Shown here one piece after another: positions 1 through 12,584 of a DNA stretch of 64,000 nucleotides. The number at the start of each line of letters is the position of its first letter. Position 1 is the stretch's first letter. Under the pieces are notes generated by a model. The model was not told where the DNA came from. It did no database searches and worked only from the letters and a program-made list of their open reading frames with translations. This DNA comes from Callorhinus ursinus (lineage: Eukaryota > Chordata > Mammalia > Carnivora > Otariidae): assembly GCF_003265705.1 (NCBI RefSeq), contig NW_020313157.1:434001-498000 (forward strand), written 5' to 3'. The position numbers and the translations under genes were made by a program.

Positions 1-1082
1 CTTCAACCTCGAATAGTTAAATAAAATACTGCTCAAAAAAGTAACCTGCAATGTGCCTTCTTGTGTAAGAGCTTATCTCCTTCTTCCATGATTCTAACCA
101 AAAATTAAGACACAGAGGCCAACAAGGATGTCTGTGTGGCTTCTGTACGTAGAAGATATAGTGTTGAAACCAAAACATGAGAATTTCAATTTCAAGTGAG
201 GGTTTATGGGGATGATGAAGATAGTGCCTTTGAATCTGGGACACTGGGTCACCCTATTACCTCCAAAAATGGTTATGCAGATGCACAAAGAAAATTCCAG
301 TAGGTCTTATAAGTGAGGAGGCTGCTGATTATCATTAGAAACTCGAACCCCCAGTGGTAGAGGCAGTACCGTGCTCCTCTTGGTTCATTAAGTGCTTCTT
401 GACCTGATTCTCCTCTGAAAGCCAGACTGACTGGCTGAATGAGCAAATCTAAGAATATCAACCCCACACATCATCTCTGCTGAGATCAACAATGCTTCAG
501 GAACCGACCCCTGACCTGTCTTGGGATGAATGGCAACTGGGTTTGAGAATCTGTTGACCTTGCTTGAGGCAAACAAATGCTCCCTGGGGATGCTCAGAGT
601 GGGGGATGATTATCAGCTGTTCCCCTGGAGTTTGCTTTGTGTCCTCCCTATATCTTCTGCAACTGTGCTGCAGGTCCCTGCAGGAGCTGGGCACAGAGAC
701 ACTCCAAAGAGCACAATCTCCAGAACTCATTACTGGGCCTTTCTGCACACACCCCATGCACATACTCTACTCCCTGTGAACTGGCTGAAACACCTGAGTT
801 CAAGGTGCATCCTTCTCTCTTTGGGTGACTAAGCACCTGGGCTTGCATCTCCCCGTGTGCTCTGCATAATAGAAGTTTCATGAGATGCTTCATTGTAAAA
901 AGAATCCCATGACCAAAGAAGTAGGAGAAATTCAGGTTGTTGTCTCTCCCTCTTGTGGATTTGTGATGCCTATTAGCACAGTAAAGCACCTGAGATGTCC
1001 TACAAGGAAAAAAGAATAGAAACCTGTTTGACCTTGTTTGATCCAGATAGTCCCAAACTTATTTGATGACCAACTGACCATC
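1..1082. other. Unique sequence, nothing recognised
   Basis: I see no gene, RNA or clear repeat in this stretch. Overlapping short open frames on both strands around 490-990 have no recognisable domain and look like chance frames in moderately GC-rich DNA. Confidence 0.5.
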
Positions 1083-1141
1083 TGTCCATCCATCCATCAT
1101 ACACCCATCCATCCATCCATCCATCCACCCATCCATCCATT
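1083..1141. repeat. (CATC)n microsatellite
   Basis: About fourteen CATC units with two interruptions (CATCATACACC and CACCC). It is an ordinary tetranucleotide repeat with no coding role visible. Confidence 0.95.
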
Positions 1142-1204
1142 TGCTATGTGATATCTGGCTACTAAAAATTAACTGTGTGTCAATCATGTGCAAAGTTCTT
1201 TACT

Positions 1205-1262
1205 CCTTCTCCTTTTTCCCCTCCTACTTCTTCATCTTCTTCATCATCATCATCATCATCAC
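1205..1262. repeat. Pyrimidine-rich TTC/TCA microsatellite
   Basis: A CT-rich stretch passes into TCTTCATCTTCTTC and then seven TCA units. It lies immediately before a MIR element. Confidence 0.85.
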
Positions 1263-1274
1263 AGTTCTACCATT

Positions 1275-1495
1275 TGAACAAATATTCAATGCTTACTTTG
1301 TGCCAGGCACTGCACCAATGTCATCATATGCGTTCCCTCTGTTTACCCTCTTTACAGCCCTGTGAAATAGATCCTGTTAGACTTCTTACATTAGAGACAA
1401 GAAAACTTAGGCACTGAGAGGTGAAGTGAATGACAAAGGAAATAGAGCTGGTAAACGGGGAGCTGCACCTTGAACAGGGGCTGCAGAGCCCTGGG
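1275..1495 (+). mobile_element. MIR SINE fragment
   Basis: Hallmarks of MIR in order: a TACTTTGTGCCAGGCACTG core, a CCTCTTTACAGCCCTGTGAAATAG segment, then an AGAAAACTTAGGCACTGAGAGGTGAAGTGA segment. It is diverged, so it is an ancient mammalian insertion with no intact target duplication. Confidence 0.75.
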
Positions 1496-2949
1496 TGCTA
1501 ATTACTTGGTGAAGCCCTTTTCTGGCATGTGACCCCATGTAAATATTCTAAGAAATGCTGGCCAGGATGAAACTCAAGCTGAGTGGCCTCCTTATCTCCT
1601 TTACCCTCAACACCTCACTCGATCTCAACCTCTCCAATAGCCACTGGAGGCAAAGGAAAACACAAACAAAGCCAATACAGAGAGCTGGATGACACCACGA
1701 GGCTTGGGGCAAGACTAGTCTCCCCCTCCTCCAAGACTTCAGGGAGTGGGGAACTCCACCCCCTCCCCAAAGCAGAGGAGGTTCAAGGCCCACGGAAGTG
1801 GGCTGGTCACATGGAAACACCAGCAAAAAGCGAGAGCATGGGTGGGGAAGGAGAAAAGGGTGATCCAGGAGAAGGGGTGCTGAAGAGATTATCCTGTGAC
1901 CTTCCTTTGTGATGCCCGAAGCACCATCTCAACCTCCAGGGCTGTCTTAGCCTGGGCTCTTTCCCATACTAATATTAGCCTCTTCCGGGGAGAAGTGGTG
2001 TTTCTTAACTCATATTTTTGATGCATGGACCACTATGAGAATTTTGCCTTCATTCCAGAAAACTGCACATAATTCACAAAATTTTCCATATCATTACAGG
2101 AGATTGATGGCCCCTCTGAAATTCAACTGGGGTCCCTCGAGGAGCCTCTGGATCTCTATCAGATTTTTACATATATGGCCAATATGTGCTGTGCTTTTGC
2201 TAAAGGAAAGGCGTGGATGGAGTCAGCATCCCTTAAGTCGGGCTCCTGGTGACAGTTCAGGTGACTGTTCTCACGGGGAATCACGTTGACCTGCTTACCA
2301 GCACCGTGACTTTGAGGATGTCTACCTGCTACTCGGAGGACTCTCACCACAACTTGACAGGGATGAGGTTTTCAGAAAGGCAAGAAGGTCAAACAACTTG
2401 GGAAAGTGCTAAGGCATTCCATAATGTAAAACCAAGTCAGACAGTATAGAATCCAAACGCACACCTTAGCTCTCCCATCCAGTAATGAGCAGTACTCCCA
2501 AGCTGGGGTCTGGCTTCTCTCTGATGAAGCTTTCCCCTCCAGCTCCAGGCCAGGAAACAAATGCTATCAACCCAATGAGCGGGTGGAAGGCATAGTAGGG
2601 CTCCCACCAAACCAGCGCTGGGGGAGAATGTAGGTAGGAAATACGTGCTTGCATTTTCAGAGACTCTGCAATCTGCTCTTAGAGACAAGACAGAGATAGG
2701 AGGGACCCAGAGCCAAGCTGTGCCAAGCCGTGCAGCTGAGCATCTGTGAGGATGAGCCAAGGGGCTGACCACTGCAAATGGTTTCTTCACGATGTCATGG
2801 CCAGGCAGCTGGTGGCAACAGAGAGCCTCTGACAGGTGGGCTTCTCAACTTCCCGGATTAGCAGTGCCCTTCTGGGACACTCTGGGGACATCAAAAGGGG
2901 AACCACCCTAAGTGACCTCATTTCCTCCCTGATAGATATTACAATCTAT
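1496..2949. other. Unique sequence, nothing recognised
   Basis: No repeat family, splice-flanked exon or RNA gene could be recognised here. Open frames of 60-117 codons occur on both strands and overlap one another, as expected by chance. Confidence 0.45.
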
Positions 2950-3165
2950 CTTTAAATATTTTTCAACAAACCATATATACCACTTACTATTTGCTAGATA
3001 CTTTCTCACCACTTTATGTATTAACTCATTTAATCTTCATAGCAGTCTTATAAGGAAAGTCCTGTTATTGTCCCCGTGTTACTGATAGGGAAGCTGAGGC
3101 ACAGGGAGGTTAAGTCACTTGCTCAAGATCACACAGCTTGTGAGTGGTGAATCTGGCTCCAGAGT
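2950..3165 (+). mobile_element. MIR SINE fragment
   Basis: The order matches a near full-length MIR: CACTTACTATTTGCTAGATAC, then TTAACTCATTTAATCTTCATAGCAG, then GAAGCTGAGGCACAGGGAGGTTAAGTCACTTGC, then CACACAGCTTGTGAGTGG. Divergence is typical of an ancient insertion. Confidence 0.85.
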
Positions 3166-3227
3166 ATACATATATTAGTCAATGTGAAACTGACTAACAA
3201 AAAACAAGCTTTTTTTTTTTTAAATTA

Positions 3228-3425
3228 TAATAGCAATGTATCCTACTGGCTAAGAACTCAGATACTGGGGCCACACCAAACTTAGGTTCAAATTCTGGAT
3301 CTGAAAATTCCTGGCTCTATTGCCCTAGGCAAATTACTTAACCTCTCTGAATCTCAATTCACTCACAAATTTAGAGGTAATAAAACTTTCCTTACAAGGT
3401 TGTTGGGGAGAGTACTCTAAATCAC
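3228..3425 (+). mobile_element. MIR-type (MIRb/c-like) SINE fragment
   Basis: Contains CTGGCTAAGAACTCAGATACTGG, a GGCAAATTACTTAACCTCTCTGAATCTCA core and AAGGTTGTTGGGGAG. These are the usual landmarks of the MIRb/MIRc group. It directly follows another MIR separated by a poly-T run at about 3210-3221. Confidence 0.75.
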
Positions 3426-3734
3426 GCAGCAATGTGCTAAAAATATTCCTTGGGCTTGGGTCCATTTTTATGAGCTTCACTCACGGTGGTTGTATTTTAG
3501 CACGAACATCTGTTTACATGAATGCCAGGCATTTAAGTGACTGCTCACTTCTTGCTTGCTGGTTGACCCCAAACATTCCAGTTTCATTAATCAATAAATC
3601 CCCATATTCGCTTAAGCTAGTTTGAGTTGGGTTTCTATCCCTTGCAACTAATAGATTCTGGACTAATTCAATAGTGACAGTAAGAATAGTAGACACACAC
3701 ATGAATAAGATATATTTTGCTTATTTTTTTAAAC

Positions 3735-3925
3735 AAACACTTTTATGGACCTTTTTGAATGCCAAATGCTATCGTAAGCACCTCACAGACTAACTCTTTT
3801 AATCTTGTAACAATTCTCTGATATTGGTACTCATAACGGCCCCATTCTAGAGATGAGGAAGCGTGACAAAGAGAGTTTACATCATTCCTGGCTAGTTGGG
3901 TGAGAGGGCCACAGCTAAAGCCATG
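3735..3925 (+). mobile_element. MIR SINE fragment
   Basis: Diverged MIR landmarks: TGCCAAATGCTATCGTAAGCAC, CTCTTTTAATCTTGTAACAATTC and CCCCATTCTAGAGATGAGGAAG. It is the third MIR within 1 kb. Confidence 0.7.
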
Positions 3926-5030
3926 CCTGCCTGCTTCCAAATCCTATTTTCTTTCCTCTGCACGCTTTGCATGACCAAGGAGGTTGATTACTTGCTAACT
4001 AATGAATCCTGGAAATCTACAGAGGAGCGGGCACCAATACTCAGGTGCCCGCATCACACACATTGGGTCCATGCTGAAACCTCCACTAAGTGAGTCCTAG
4101 GAAAAACTGCATGGGCCGTTAACCAGAATTCCAAAATATCTTTCCAGAGAAATCCCACTGCTGTGGAGCCATTCCAACACACACTGCACAATCTCCAAAC
4201 TATATTCAGACCCAGAAATAAGAAACGTCAACCTGAAATCAACCGACCACACAGTCCACATCTCTTCTTTTCAAATAATGTTTGGTGGAGAAATCTGTTT
4301 CCCCTTTCTACAAATGCTTCTAAACTTACCAGACTGGTTGGTTTTTAGATACTGGCTTTTCTGCACCCCCACCTATGACAGATCTGACCTCAACAAGTCA
4401 GCATTCCATAAAGTATTTACTGTGTTCGTTTGCATCTCCCCCAAGAATACTGGATAGAGTGCAATGTGGAAATTCACCCACTCCAGGGTGGCTGTTTGTT
4501 TTAGGATTACCACCCAGACCTCACTTCCTTCAAGACTCCCAGGCTGGCCTCAAAGATGAATGCTCTTTTTAGGGCCAAAATAGAACAAAGGGACAAAAGA
4601 GAACTGAGGGATTTAAAATTAGGATAAAAAAGGAAGAAAAAGAAACACAACAACTTGGCGCTGGAGTGGCCTTCCTTACCCGCCTAAACTTACCAATGAT
4701 GCCCAACTCTTGGTGTGGTTTATCCCCATATGTTCCCACACTCCCACTGGGACCTAACATTTGCAGGCGCTATTTATCATTCTGGCTAGTGGTGTGCTCA
4801 TCTGCCTACCTCGCTAAGCAGCCCTTGTTGTTATTTTTATAATTACTGGGAGTCTTTTTCATGTTGCACTCTGCCAGAGCTCCAGCTTACCACACACCTG
4901 TTATACTCCGGACACATGGAGAGAAGGGGGTGGGTCTGGCAGTGGAGGAAAGGGGAAGACAGCCTTCCTGCTCACTGTGAAAAGCAAAATCAAGAATAAA
5001 GAAGCTAGACCAGAAGCCACTAGGCACCTC
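3926..5030. other. Unique sequence, nothing recognised
   Basis: No gene or repeat recognised. A poly-T run of about 22 bases follows at 5031-5052. Confidence 0.45.
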
Positions 5031-5136
5031 TTTTTTTTTTTTTTTTTTTTTAAAGCCTGTACTCTGTGCCAGTTTGTTATTTAATAAACATTCTTCTCCT
5101 GGGAGAGTTTGTTTATCAGAACAAATGCTGTACCAT

Positions 5137-5138
5137 TT

Positions 5139-5178
<40 letters not shown>

Positions 5179-5189
5179 TTTCTTTTTTT
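5137..5189. repeat. (TTTC)n microsatellite
   Basis: About ten TTTC units grading into a T-rich end. The open reading frame across it is purely repeat-derived. Confidence 0.95.
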
Positions 5190-5340
5190 ACAAATGTCAG
5201 CTTACTTAGTCATCATAATGACCAACACTGAATATCATCATCCCCATTTTACAGATGAGAAAACTGAAATAGAGACAGGTTAAGTACCTTGCCATTGGGC
5301 TCACAGATGGCAAGTGGCAGATTCGGACCGCGCTGCATTC
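5190..5340 (+). mobile_element. MIR SINE fragment
   Basis: Carries CATCCCCATTTTACAGATGAGAAAACTGAAATAGAGACAGGTTAAGTACCTTGCC in pieces that match the conserved MIR core and 3' region. The microsatellite before it may have grown inside the 5' part of the same MIR. Confidence 0.8.
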
Positions 5341-5429
5341 TAATCAACATCCCTGCCATGCACAGACGTCATCCTCACCACGGCCAGCATGCCTCCTTCT
5401 CCACCTCCGCCAGGACCTTCACCACCACT

Positions 5430-5620
5430 ACCAGTATAAAAGTATTGATTGAGCATTCTGTTTGCTGGGCGCTTTGTGGAGTGCTCTGCAGACTGTCTCA
5501 TGCCATATTCACAACAACCCTATGTTACTGATCCTGTTATTACCTCTACTTCACAAATGTGGAAACTAAGCTTCAGAGAAACGAAGAAATCTGTCCCTGC
5601 ACCTGGTCGGAGGTCCATAA
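5430..5620 (+). mobile_element. MIR SINE fragment
   Basis: TTGATTGAGCATTCTGTTTGCTGGGCGC, a CATATTCACAACAACCCTATG segment and CTTCACAAATGTGGAAACTAAGC follow MIR consensus order. Confidence 0.75.
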
Positions 5621-6149
5621 GATTTGTGATGCTTTTAAGATCCACAGCCAATTTTGCCTGACACGTATGAGAATGCATTTAACTCCTGCGCTCTCTTTTC
5701 GGGAGATGGCAGGTGGAGGTATTGCCCACCGGGCATTTCGTCAAACTGGCTCCCTGCTCCTCACCCACCATATTGGAAGTTTGTTGCTAGGATGTGAGAG
5801 ACCACCCCGCGGAGCTGGGATATGACTTTGCATGTGGTAACTCTGCTACCAAACAATGTGCAAGACCAACTGCTGAGATTCTGAGCTCTGGCCAAGTAAC
5901 ATCCGGGAGCTTTGGCCTGACATCTGCTGAAACTGGCCTGTAATTCTCTTTGGTGAAGCCCCATGCACCCCAGGTCAGTCCCTCCTGAGACGTCACCATC
6001 CTCACCAAAGTCCTCAGATGTCCCCTCCAGTGTGTTCCATTTGTTCTCCTCTGACTGAACACCAGCTCTGGGGAATGAAGGGGTGTCACAAAGAATATCA
6101 GGCTTGTTTTTCAAAACTTTCACTCCTGTCCGTCTCTTCTGTCAACTCC

Positions 6150-6860
6150 CAGACCAGGCGACCGTCATCACATACCGGAATTATTACTGTGGCCTCCTAC
6201 CTGGGCCCTGCTTTCAACCTTGTCACCCTCTAATCTCTTCTGCACAGAACAGCCACACTGGTGCTTTTAAAGGCTAAGCTCAATCATACCTGTCCTCTGC
6301 TTAGAGTTCTTAGTGTTATTTCTCCTCCCTTTTAATTTCTTTTGGAGTCAAATCCAACCTCCCCCCCATCAGTGCTTCTAAGCCCCTGTGGTTTCTTTCT
6401 GGCCCCTCTCTGCCTCTTTCCCTTCTCCCATGGTGCTCCAGGTTCGCTGGCCTTGGCTCAGTTCACTGAGAACACTGAGCTGTGGTACGGCGGGCATACA
6501 CACCTTCTGCCTCACTATACCTGCTCTCTGACAACCCAACCCCTGCCTCTGCCCACTTTCCTCATCTCAGCTTTAATGTCACTTCCTCACAGACAGTCCT
6601 CTTCATCCTTGAATGCAACCCCCACTATTTTCTGTGGATCCCACTTTTTTTTTTCTTTCAGAGCACTTACCACAAGTTGCGATACAAATTTGTATGGGGA
6701 TTGCCTGCTTATTACCTGCCTTCCCCAGAAACCTGTAAGCTCCATGAAGGAAAATGCAGTTGGTTTCCTTGTCTCTGTACCCTCAGTGACTAACTCAATT
6801 TCTGAGGCAGGAGCAGAGGCTAAATAAATATTTGTTGAATGAATGAGCAAGTGAATTAAT
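6150..6860 (+). mobile_element. L2 LINE 3' end
   Basis: This stretch follows the L2 3' region: a CTCCTACCTGGGCCCTG start, a segment with TAAGCTCAATCATACCTGTCCTCTGCTTAGAG, then GTAAGCTCCATGAAGG, and the diagnostic terminus AATAAATATTTGTTGAATGAATGA. The 161-codon frame at 6342-6827 is a by-product of this element and is not a host gene. It is ancient and diverged. Confidence 0.85.
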
Positions 6861-8822
6861 TATTAACCAATTACTTAAGCGAGGGGATGAGGTCTGATTT
6901 AATCATTAGGGATGTCACACGCTTTGCTATATAGACAACTCCATACGTTTTTCATAAATAGATCATGAAGTATGAGGAACATTCTATAAGTGGTTAAAAA
7001 CATAGCATTTCTCTCCTCCCATAGAATCAAATAAACTCTCAAAAGTCTGTCTTATGTGTAAGCCTCTAGTTGTCTTATGTAATATAGTAATTGCTGGCTT
7101 GAATTAAAGACATCATTATTTTGGAGAGTTGCTCTTTTTCCGATATAGAAAGTGAAGGATCCATCCCTCATATTAACACATCATCTCCTTGGCATGCTAC
7201 ATGACTAAGGAGGAAATGTGATTTTATTTTTTGAGAAATTGATATTTTTCACAAAGCCAAGAGGAGCTATCAGAATAAAGGGATGTTTATTTGGGTGAAT
7301 CACCAGCTTTGCACAAATCCCAAGTGCTAATTGCATAATGGGTCTTTACAAAATGCCATAATATGGGTTCGGCTGGTTTCTCTGTTTTCAGTTTGAAAAA
7401 TAGATTGTTTAATAACCCATCAAAGCTATATGTAAACCAAGTAAACAATAGAGCAGATGTTGACTGTTGTCTTGTGCCTCGTAGACATAATTAAAGACAA
7501 TGAGACACTCACAGAGTCCTATAAGAGAGGACAAAGGCAAACACAAAAATCAGTACAATATAAATGTAAACTGCATTTGCTGGACACCTGCTTTCTTCGT
7601 CCAAAATGCTGTCTCATATTTCCTGTGATGAAAAAATTTTGTAACGTTCTTTATTTACTTATATAAATATGTACCTCCTGTCCTCTACTTTTCAGCAAGG
7701 CAGGACTTTTATAAAAGCTAGTCTTTTCAACTGAGTGTTCGCCTCAATTTCATTACTGCTCAGACCCTAGACGGTATCCAGAAACGTTTTTAATTTTCTC
7801 ATAAGCATAAATGTGAGTAAGAACCAGTTAGCCAAAACTTTCACATTTATAAAATTCAAGCCCTGGTTTGGGTGTGGGTCAGTTGGGGCTCTATTCATTA
7901 AGTCTTAGCGGTCACTCATACATTTTTTTAAGGAATTCAACCAAATTGACATGTTTATTTCCTGAAAGCCTCACATATCTTTTTTTTAAAGTCAGGCACA
8001 TTTCCTAAAATCATGATTTCACCTTTAAAAAAAATAATCCTATTGGATAGAATACTTAAAGTATCATTCCAATTTCTAAATATTCTTTTTCCCTCAAACT
8101 TGTACTCAGATTTCTGTTAGGTTTTCAGTTCTTAGTTCTACAGGGGAAAAAAAAATATAAGCACACACAAAATGTAAAGCATGATATAATTAGGAGAGCA
8201 CAAGCACAATCAAAAAGAAAAAAAAAAAACCAGGGCTTTTCTCTGCAGATATCTTTAAAGAGGCATTGAACATTCAATATACCATTTGATTATATCATTT
8301 TTTTCTTTCTAACTAGGAAAAAAAAAACTGAGGTTAAAATCAGTTTTCTGTGGCTTACTAGACAGGAGAAACTTTCCTAGATCCAGAATCTTCAATTCCA
8401 ACAACAAATGTCTTCACTCATTTTCAAAACAAAGCAGAATTCTTTTTCTGTGAATAACTGAAGTTTTTTTTTTTTTAAGCCTCAAAAATCCTATTGTTTA
8501 AAGAACACCTGAATTTCCTCCTGATTTGTAGCAAATAGTGGTCCTGCCTCTGATACCTCCTGGCTCCCTTGTCTGTCGTTTTTGATGATACAGAAGGAAG
8601 GGGGATTCTAATGTGATCTTGCATCTCTTTATGCTAATAAAATGGTGTCAGCCCATTTTCACTGACAACACCATAAAGCATAAACACCAAATGGGAAACA
8701 AACAGGGCCCTGATAACACTGTGAAACGGACCAATCAACCCTGAAGCACCTAAGATAGATTGCACCCCTCCTTCATTCATTCTTTATAGATAGGCAGTGA
8801 AAATGTCCCTAGATGAATCTGC

Positions 8823-8824
<2 letters not shown>
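6861..8824. other. AT-rich unique sequence
   Basis: No gene, RNA or repeat family recognised. Long A- and T-runs occur at 8216-8231 and 8465-8478. Part of 7090-7460 looks low in repeats and may contain conserved noncoding DNA, but this cannot be judged without alignment. Confidence 0.45.
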
Positions 8825-8861
<37 letters not shown>

Positions 8862-8892
8862 AGCATGCACACATGCACGCACACGCACACAT
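8825..8892. repeat. (AC)n microsatellite
   Basis: A run of about seventeen AC units continues into an imperfect GCACACATGCACGCAC tail. Confidence 0.95.
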
Positions 8893-9574
8893 GATCTCTG
8901 AAGCTCAGGAAGGTTGTAAAGCACTAAATTCTTTTGATTTATGGAGCAGACTGCACTGCATTGAGCAAAACAGCATGGCAAACTGGGACCCCGCTCCCAG
9001 AAATTCCTTTATTAACACGACCAGGCCCCGCAAGTGAACAAAAGCAGTGGTGCGGGGTGTATAAATCATTAATACGGTGCCGGGCAGTGACCGCATTTCC
9101 TGTGTTAGTTGGAGAGCTCCTCAGCACAACGGGGATTTGGGGATTGGAATTGGCTGCGGAGAAATGCACTCCATCATTCTCGGAGCCGAAGATTCCCATC
9201 AGCCCTGCTCTCTCTCCTCTCACCTTCCTTTCCCAAGTCTGAAAGCCTCCGTGTATGTTGAAATTTATTCAACAATATTCCTAATGACTTAAAACTAAAA
9301 TCATGAAAAGCTTCAAAGTTGAAAGACTGCCCGACTCTTTCCCCTTTTGACAAGTTTTGCCTTTAAAAGAAAAGAGCCAGGAGGACGCTGTCAAGTGCGC
9401 GGGTCTGGCCACAGCGGTGGCTGAGCAGAGGCCGGTGTAGATGGCGCGGAGCCAGTGGCCTGCACGGCCCCAGGAAGCCTGCGGGGCCAGGGCAGGATCA
9501 CCTGCATAGGTGTCCTTTCAAGGGCCAGACTGACATAATGCTCTTCCCCCTTCAGATCTGCATCTAAAAAACAA
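8893..9574. other. Unique sequence, nothing recognised
   Basis: No feature recognised. The part at 9390-9500 is locally GC-rich with a few CpGs but is too short for a CpG island call. Confidence 0.4.
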
Positions 9575-9695
9575 AATGATTCGCATTGACTCCCTAGAGG
9601 CCTTTTGTGGGGGATTAAATGAGGTAATCCATGTAAAAGTGCTTAGTAGTGCGCTTGTCACATAGCACTCCATAAAAGTTATTATTTCATTATTT
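9575..9695 (+). mobile_element. MIR 3' fragment
   Basis: GGATTAAATGAGGTAATCCATGTAAAAGTGCTTAGTAGTG and CACATAGCACTCCATAAAAG pieces match the 3' end of the MIRb/c group. A short CAT repeat (9708-9723) follows. Confidence 0.75.
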
Positions 9696-10837
9696 TAATT
9701 ATTTTATTATCATCATCATCATCGGAAGGGTGGCTGGATTCTCTCTGGTTACCTAAAATGGGCTTCCACACAGCATCTCCTATTGCTTACAGAGGAGCCT
9801 CACTTTTTGAATGGAACCAAAAGAAGACTTAAAAAGAAAGAAAAGAAAAAGACTGTTCTCAAGAATCCTGAGTCACATGTTCTAAATGGAGACCCCCAGT
9901 GGAAGGTTCTGCCATTGCACCATGAAGGAAAGAATTTCTCCACTCAAGCCTTCCTAGTGTAACTTCTCATCGCAAATGAGTAGGGGGGAAAAGGAGGCGT
10001 GGGGGTGGGGGAGAAAGAAAGGAAAAAAAAAAAAAAGCAGTTTTATACAGATTATTGGGATGAAAGAGCCTGCCGGAGGGTTTAAGTAGAGACAACAGAT
10101 CCAAAGCAAAGTCACTTGCAAGAGGCACCTTTGCATTTCTAGAAATTCTAGGAGTGGCCCAGAGGAAGGCAGATTTAAAACTAGGAATCCCACACCTTCC
10201 TCTTTTGCTTCAGAATAAAGGGGACGAGTGATCAGATGGCAGTGGGACATATGCTCCTTCTCACCGGAAAGATCCAGGGTCTGAAAATGCATGTGCCACC
10301 GGGACAGGGCCATCCTGAGCCTGGGGCATTCATCCGGGTGCCAGAGCCCAGCAGCCCGGTACCATCAGCACCCAGAAGGACTGTAGCCGTCCGCCGCCAT
10401 ATTCAAGCTTATGGGAACAAACTTCAGCGCGCACCCAAGTCCCCTGCATCCCAGAATAATGACATTCTGCGTAGAAATAAATGAAGCCCCTGCAGTGTGA
10501 TTCTGCCAGCTTTTGAAAGTAAATAACTTTGCTAGTGACAAGAGCAAGACAATTTTTATTTTCCCTCCTCCTGTCACAGAGCATTAATTGAGCTGTGCAG
10601 CCACATTACAACCAGCACCACCAGCAGGACTGACAGTTGACAGGAGGAGGAGGGAGAAGTCACCCAGAACAGTCAGGAGGGACCAAAGAGCCCAAGGGAG
10701 ACGCCCAGACTCCGCGTGTCTATTGCCCTTGGTAGGCCATGGGTGCACCGATCATGTGGGTTGGGGAGAAATGGAAAATAAAAATGTATATTCAGCTTCA
10801 ATAAACAGATGCTACTTTTCTTTAACACAATCATTCA
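9696..10837. other. Unique sequence with a possible conserved noncoding stretch
   Basis: No gene recognised. The part at about 10480-10610 is repeat-free and contains a GCATTAATTGAG homeodomain-like core. It has the look of conserved regulatory DNA, which is inference only. An A-run lies at 10023-10036. Confidence 0.35.
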
Positions 10838-11060
10838 TTCACTAATTCATTTCTTTAACAAACATCCAGTGGCTTCTTCCAGGCACTGTGCTATATTTCA
10901 AAATTGGTATTGTCCTTAATCTTACAAAGAACAGTATGAAATGGTTATTCCTAGCCTCGTTTTTCTGAAGAAGCAACTAAAGCCCCAAATCAAGTAAAGC
11001 AACTTGCCCTTTGCTCAATCCACGTGGATCAGCTAATTGAATAACACAGTTGGGATTAAG
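10838..11060 (+). mobile_element. MIR/L2-like ancient repeat fragment
   Basis: Starts with TTCATTCACTAATTCATTTC and CCAGGCACTGTGC, then GAAGAAGCAACTAAAGCCCC and AGCAACTTGCCC, the order seen in MIR. The boundaries are uncertain because of strong divergence. Confidence 0.6.
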
Positions 11061-12001
11061 CCCTCAGCTCATGACTTCTATCCTATATACACTCCAGAGA
11101 CGCCAATATTTAAACTATGCTTTGGGGGGAGCTGACACCACTTGGTTGTAACAGGATGTAAGGTTTCTCCTCTGAATTTTGCAAGACCCTTGAGATGGAC
11201 AATTGGATATGTCCAAAAATAGGAAACATGGACCTAACCGTTCATTCTGTTTATAGCTGCTGATATTGGTTGCTGTTAATGAAAGACTCCTCTTGCGGGG
11301 GGGAGAGATTGCTCAGCTCTCGGCCCTTACCCTTGCACGAGAGCAGACTCGCCCCATGCCTGGATTCAGGCAGAGCAAGAGAGCCCAGCTACTGAAGGGA
11401 AGAGCAGGGATGTCTGCTGTTGTTTTTGATAAGGGGAATCTAGTCCTCGAGGTGAATCCTGGGCAAACATCAAACGTCAAAAAAGAAAAGGCTCATTAAG
11501 ACTAAACCTTTTGTGCATTTACTCATCAGTACTGGGAAATCTGAGGCATTTAAATCCTACTGCTGCCTGTACTTTGTTCCAGAGCTGCAAAGGCCGGGGG
11601 CGGGGGGGGGGGGCTCCTTACATCCCTGGGAACACACACCCAACCTGAACGCTTTTCACTCTGGCTCCAATTCCTAATTTTGATTGTGTGTGTTTAAAGG
11701 CAACATAACGACCAGGATCAAAATAGGCTGAGGCTGCTCTCACCTAGAGCCTGGTCAAGAGTTAGAGACCACCACACCCCCTCCTCAACCGGATCACCTC
11801 AAAGGCCCCTGCACGCTGTCGATGTTAAACACGTGGTCATTCCCCTTTACCTTGTACCCTGACAGTTGCCCTGCCAGAGGGGAGCAGGCGACACAAAGCA
11901 GATAACTAGAGTCTTGCTTCTTTGCAAGTGGGTCAGGGGAGGAATGAGCAATTCCAGACCGGACGTGACAGGGGATTCCTAGGGAATCCAATGGACCAAG
12001 C
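11061..12001. other. Unique sequence with a G-run
   Basis: No gene recognised. A G-rich run at 11593-11613 (five Gs, C, then thirteen Gs) could form a G-quadruplex. Confidence 0.45.
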
Positions 12002-12410
12002 CAGTGTTTCCCCAAGTGTGGTCCTACACTGATAGTTCACAAGGTGGCCCGTGACTGAGCCACTTCACGGCCCCGCCGTGAGGACAGAGGCCTTTGCTTA
12101 CTAAGAAAATCTAAAGGCACAGATGGCACCTAATAGTTCGATGAACACTGAATGAGTGAATGAACATGTGAATGAATAAATATTTCAAAGGACACTGGAA
12201 AAAAATAACATCCCAGCTGTGATTCTATGTCATTTATTTATTCATCTATTTCTTCGCTTTTAGTTTGGCCAGGTCTACTTTTAGGTTCAAAATATAAGTT
12301 ACTTTTAAAAATAGTAAGTGGATATTATGACTTTATTGATCTGTGGATGAGTGGGTTGGTAAAAATTTGGAAAGGAATGCTTAAATGCCAGGAATCTGAG
12401 AAACCCTGGA
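12002..12410. mobile_element. Possible hAT-type nonautonomous DNA transposon
   Basis: The left end CAGTGTTTCCCCAAGTGTGG resembles termini of hAT-Charlie elements, and a decayed inverted match (CTGAGAAACCCTGG) lies near 12397-12410. An L2-like tail (GAATGAGTGAATGAACATG) sits inside at about 12150-12182. The terminal repeats are weak, so the family is not assigned. Confidence 0.35.
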
Positions 12411-12584
12411 CTAGGTTTATTATTTTCAGTGTAAGAAGCCCACTGTTGAAAGCATTTTGATGACGTTTTATCAACAGGCCTCTCAGTGTTCCATCAAAAC
12501 CCTCTCTCCACCTCTGACCCACAAAGGTGTTTCCAAATGTTCCATGGGTTTCCCCACAACTCAGGAGTGGTTTCCTCTCATCTC

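Noticed and set aside
6342..6827. 161-codon open frame on the plus strand
   Set aside because: It coincides with an L2 3' end whose terminus is recognisable just downstream.
8825..8892. Alternating repeats as a possible CRISPR-like array
   Set aside because: This and the other regular arrays are simple microsatellites without spacers, in a mammalian genome.
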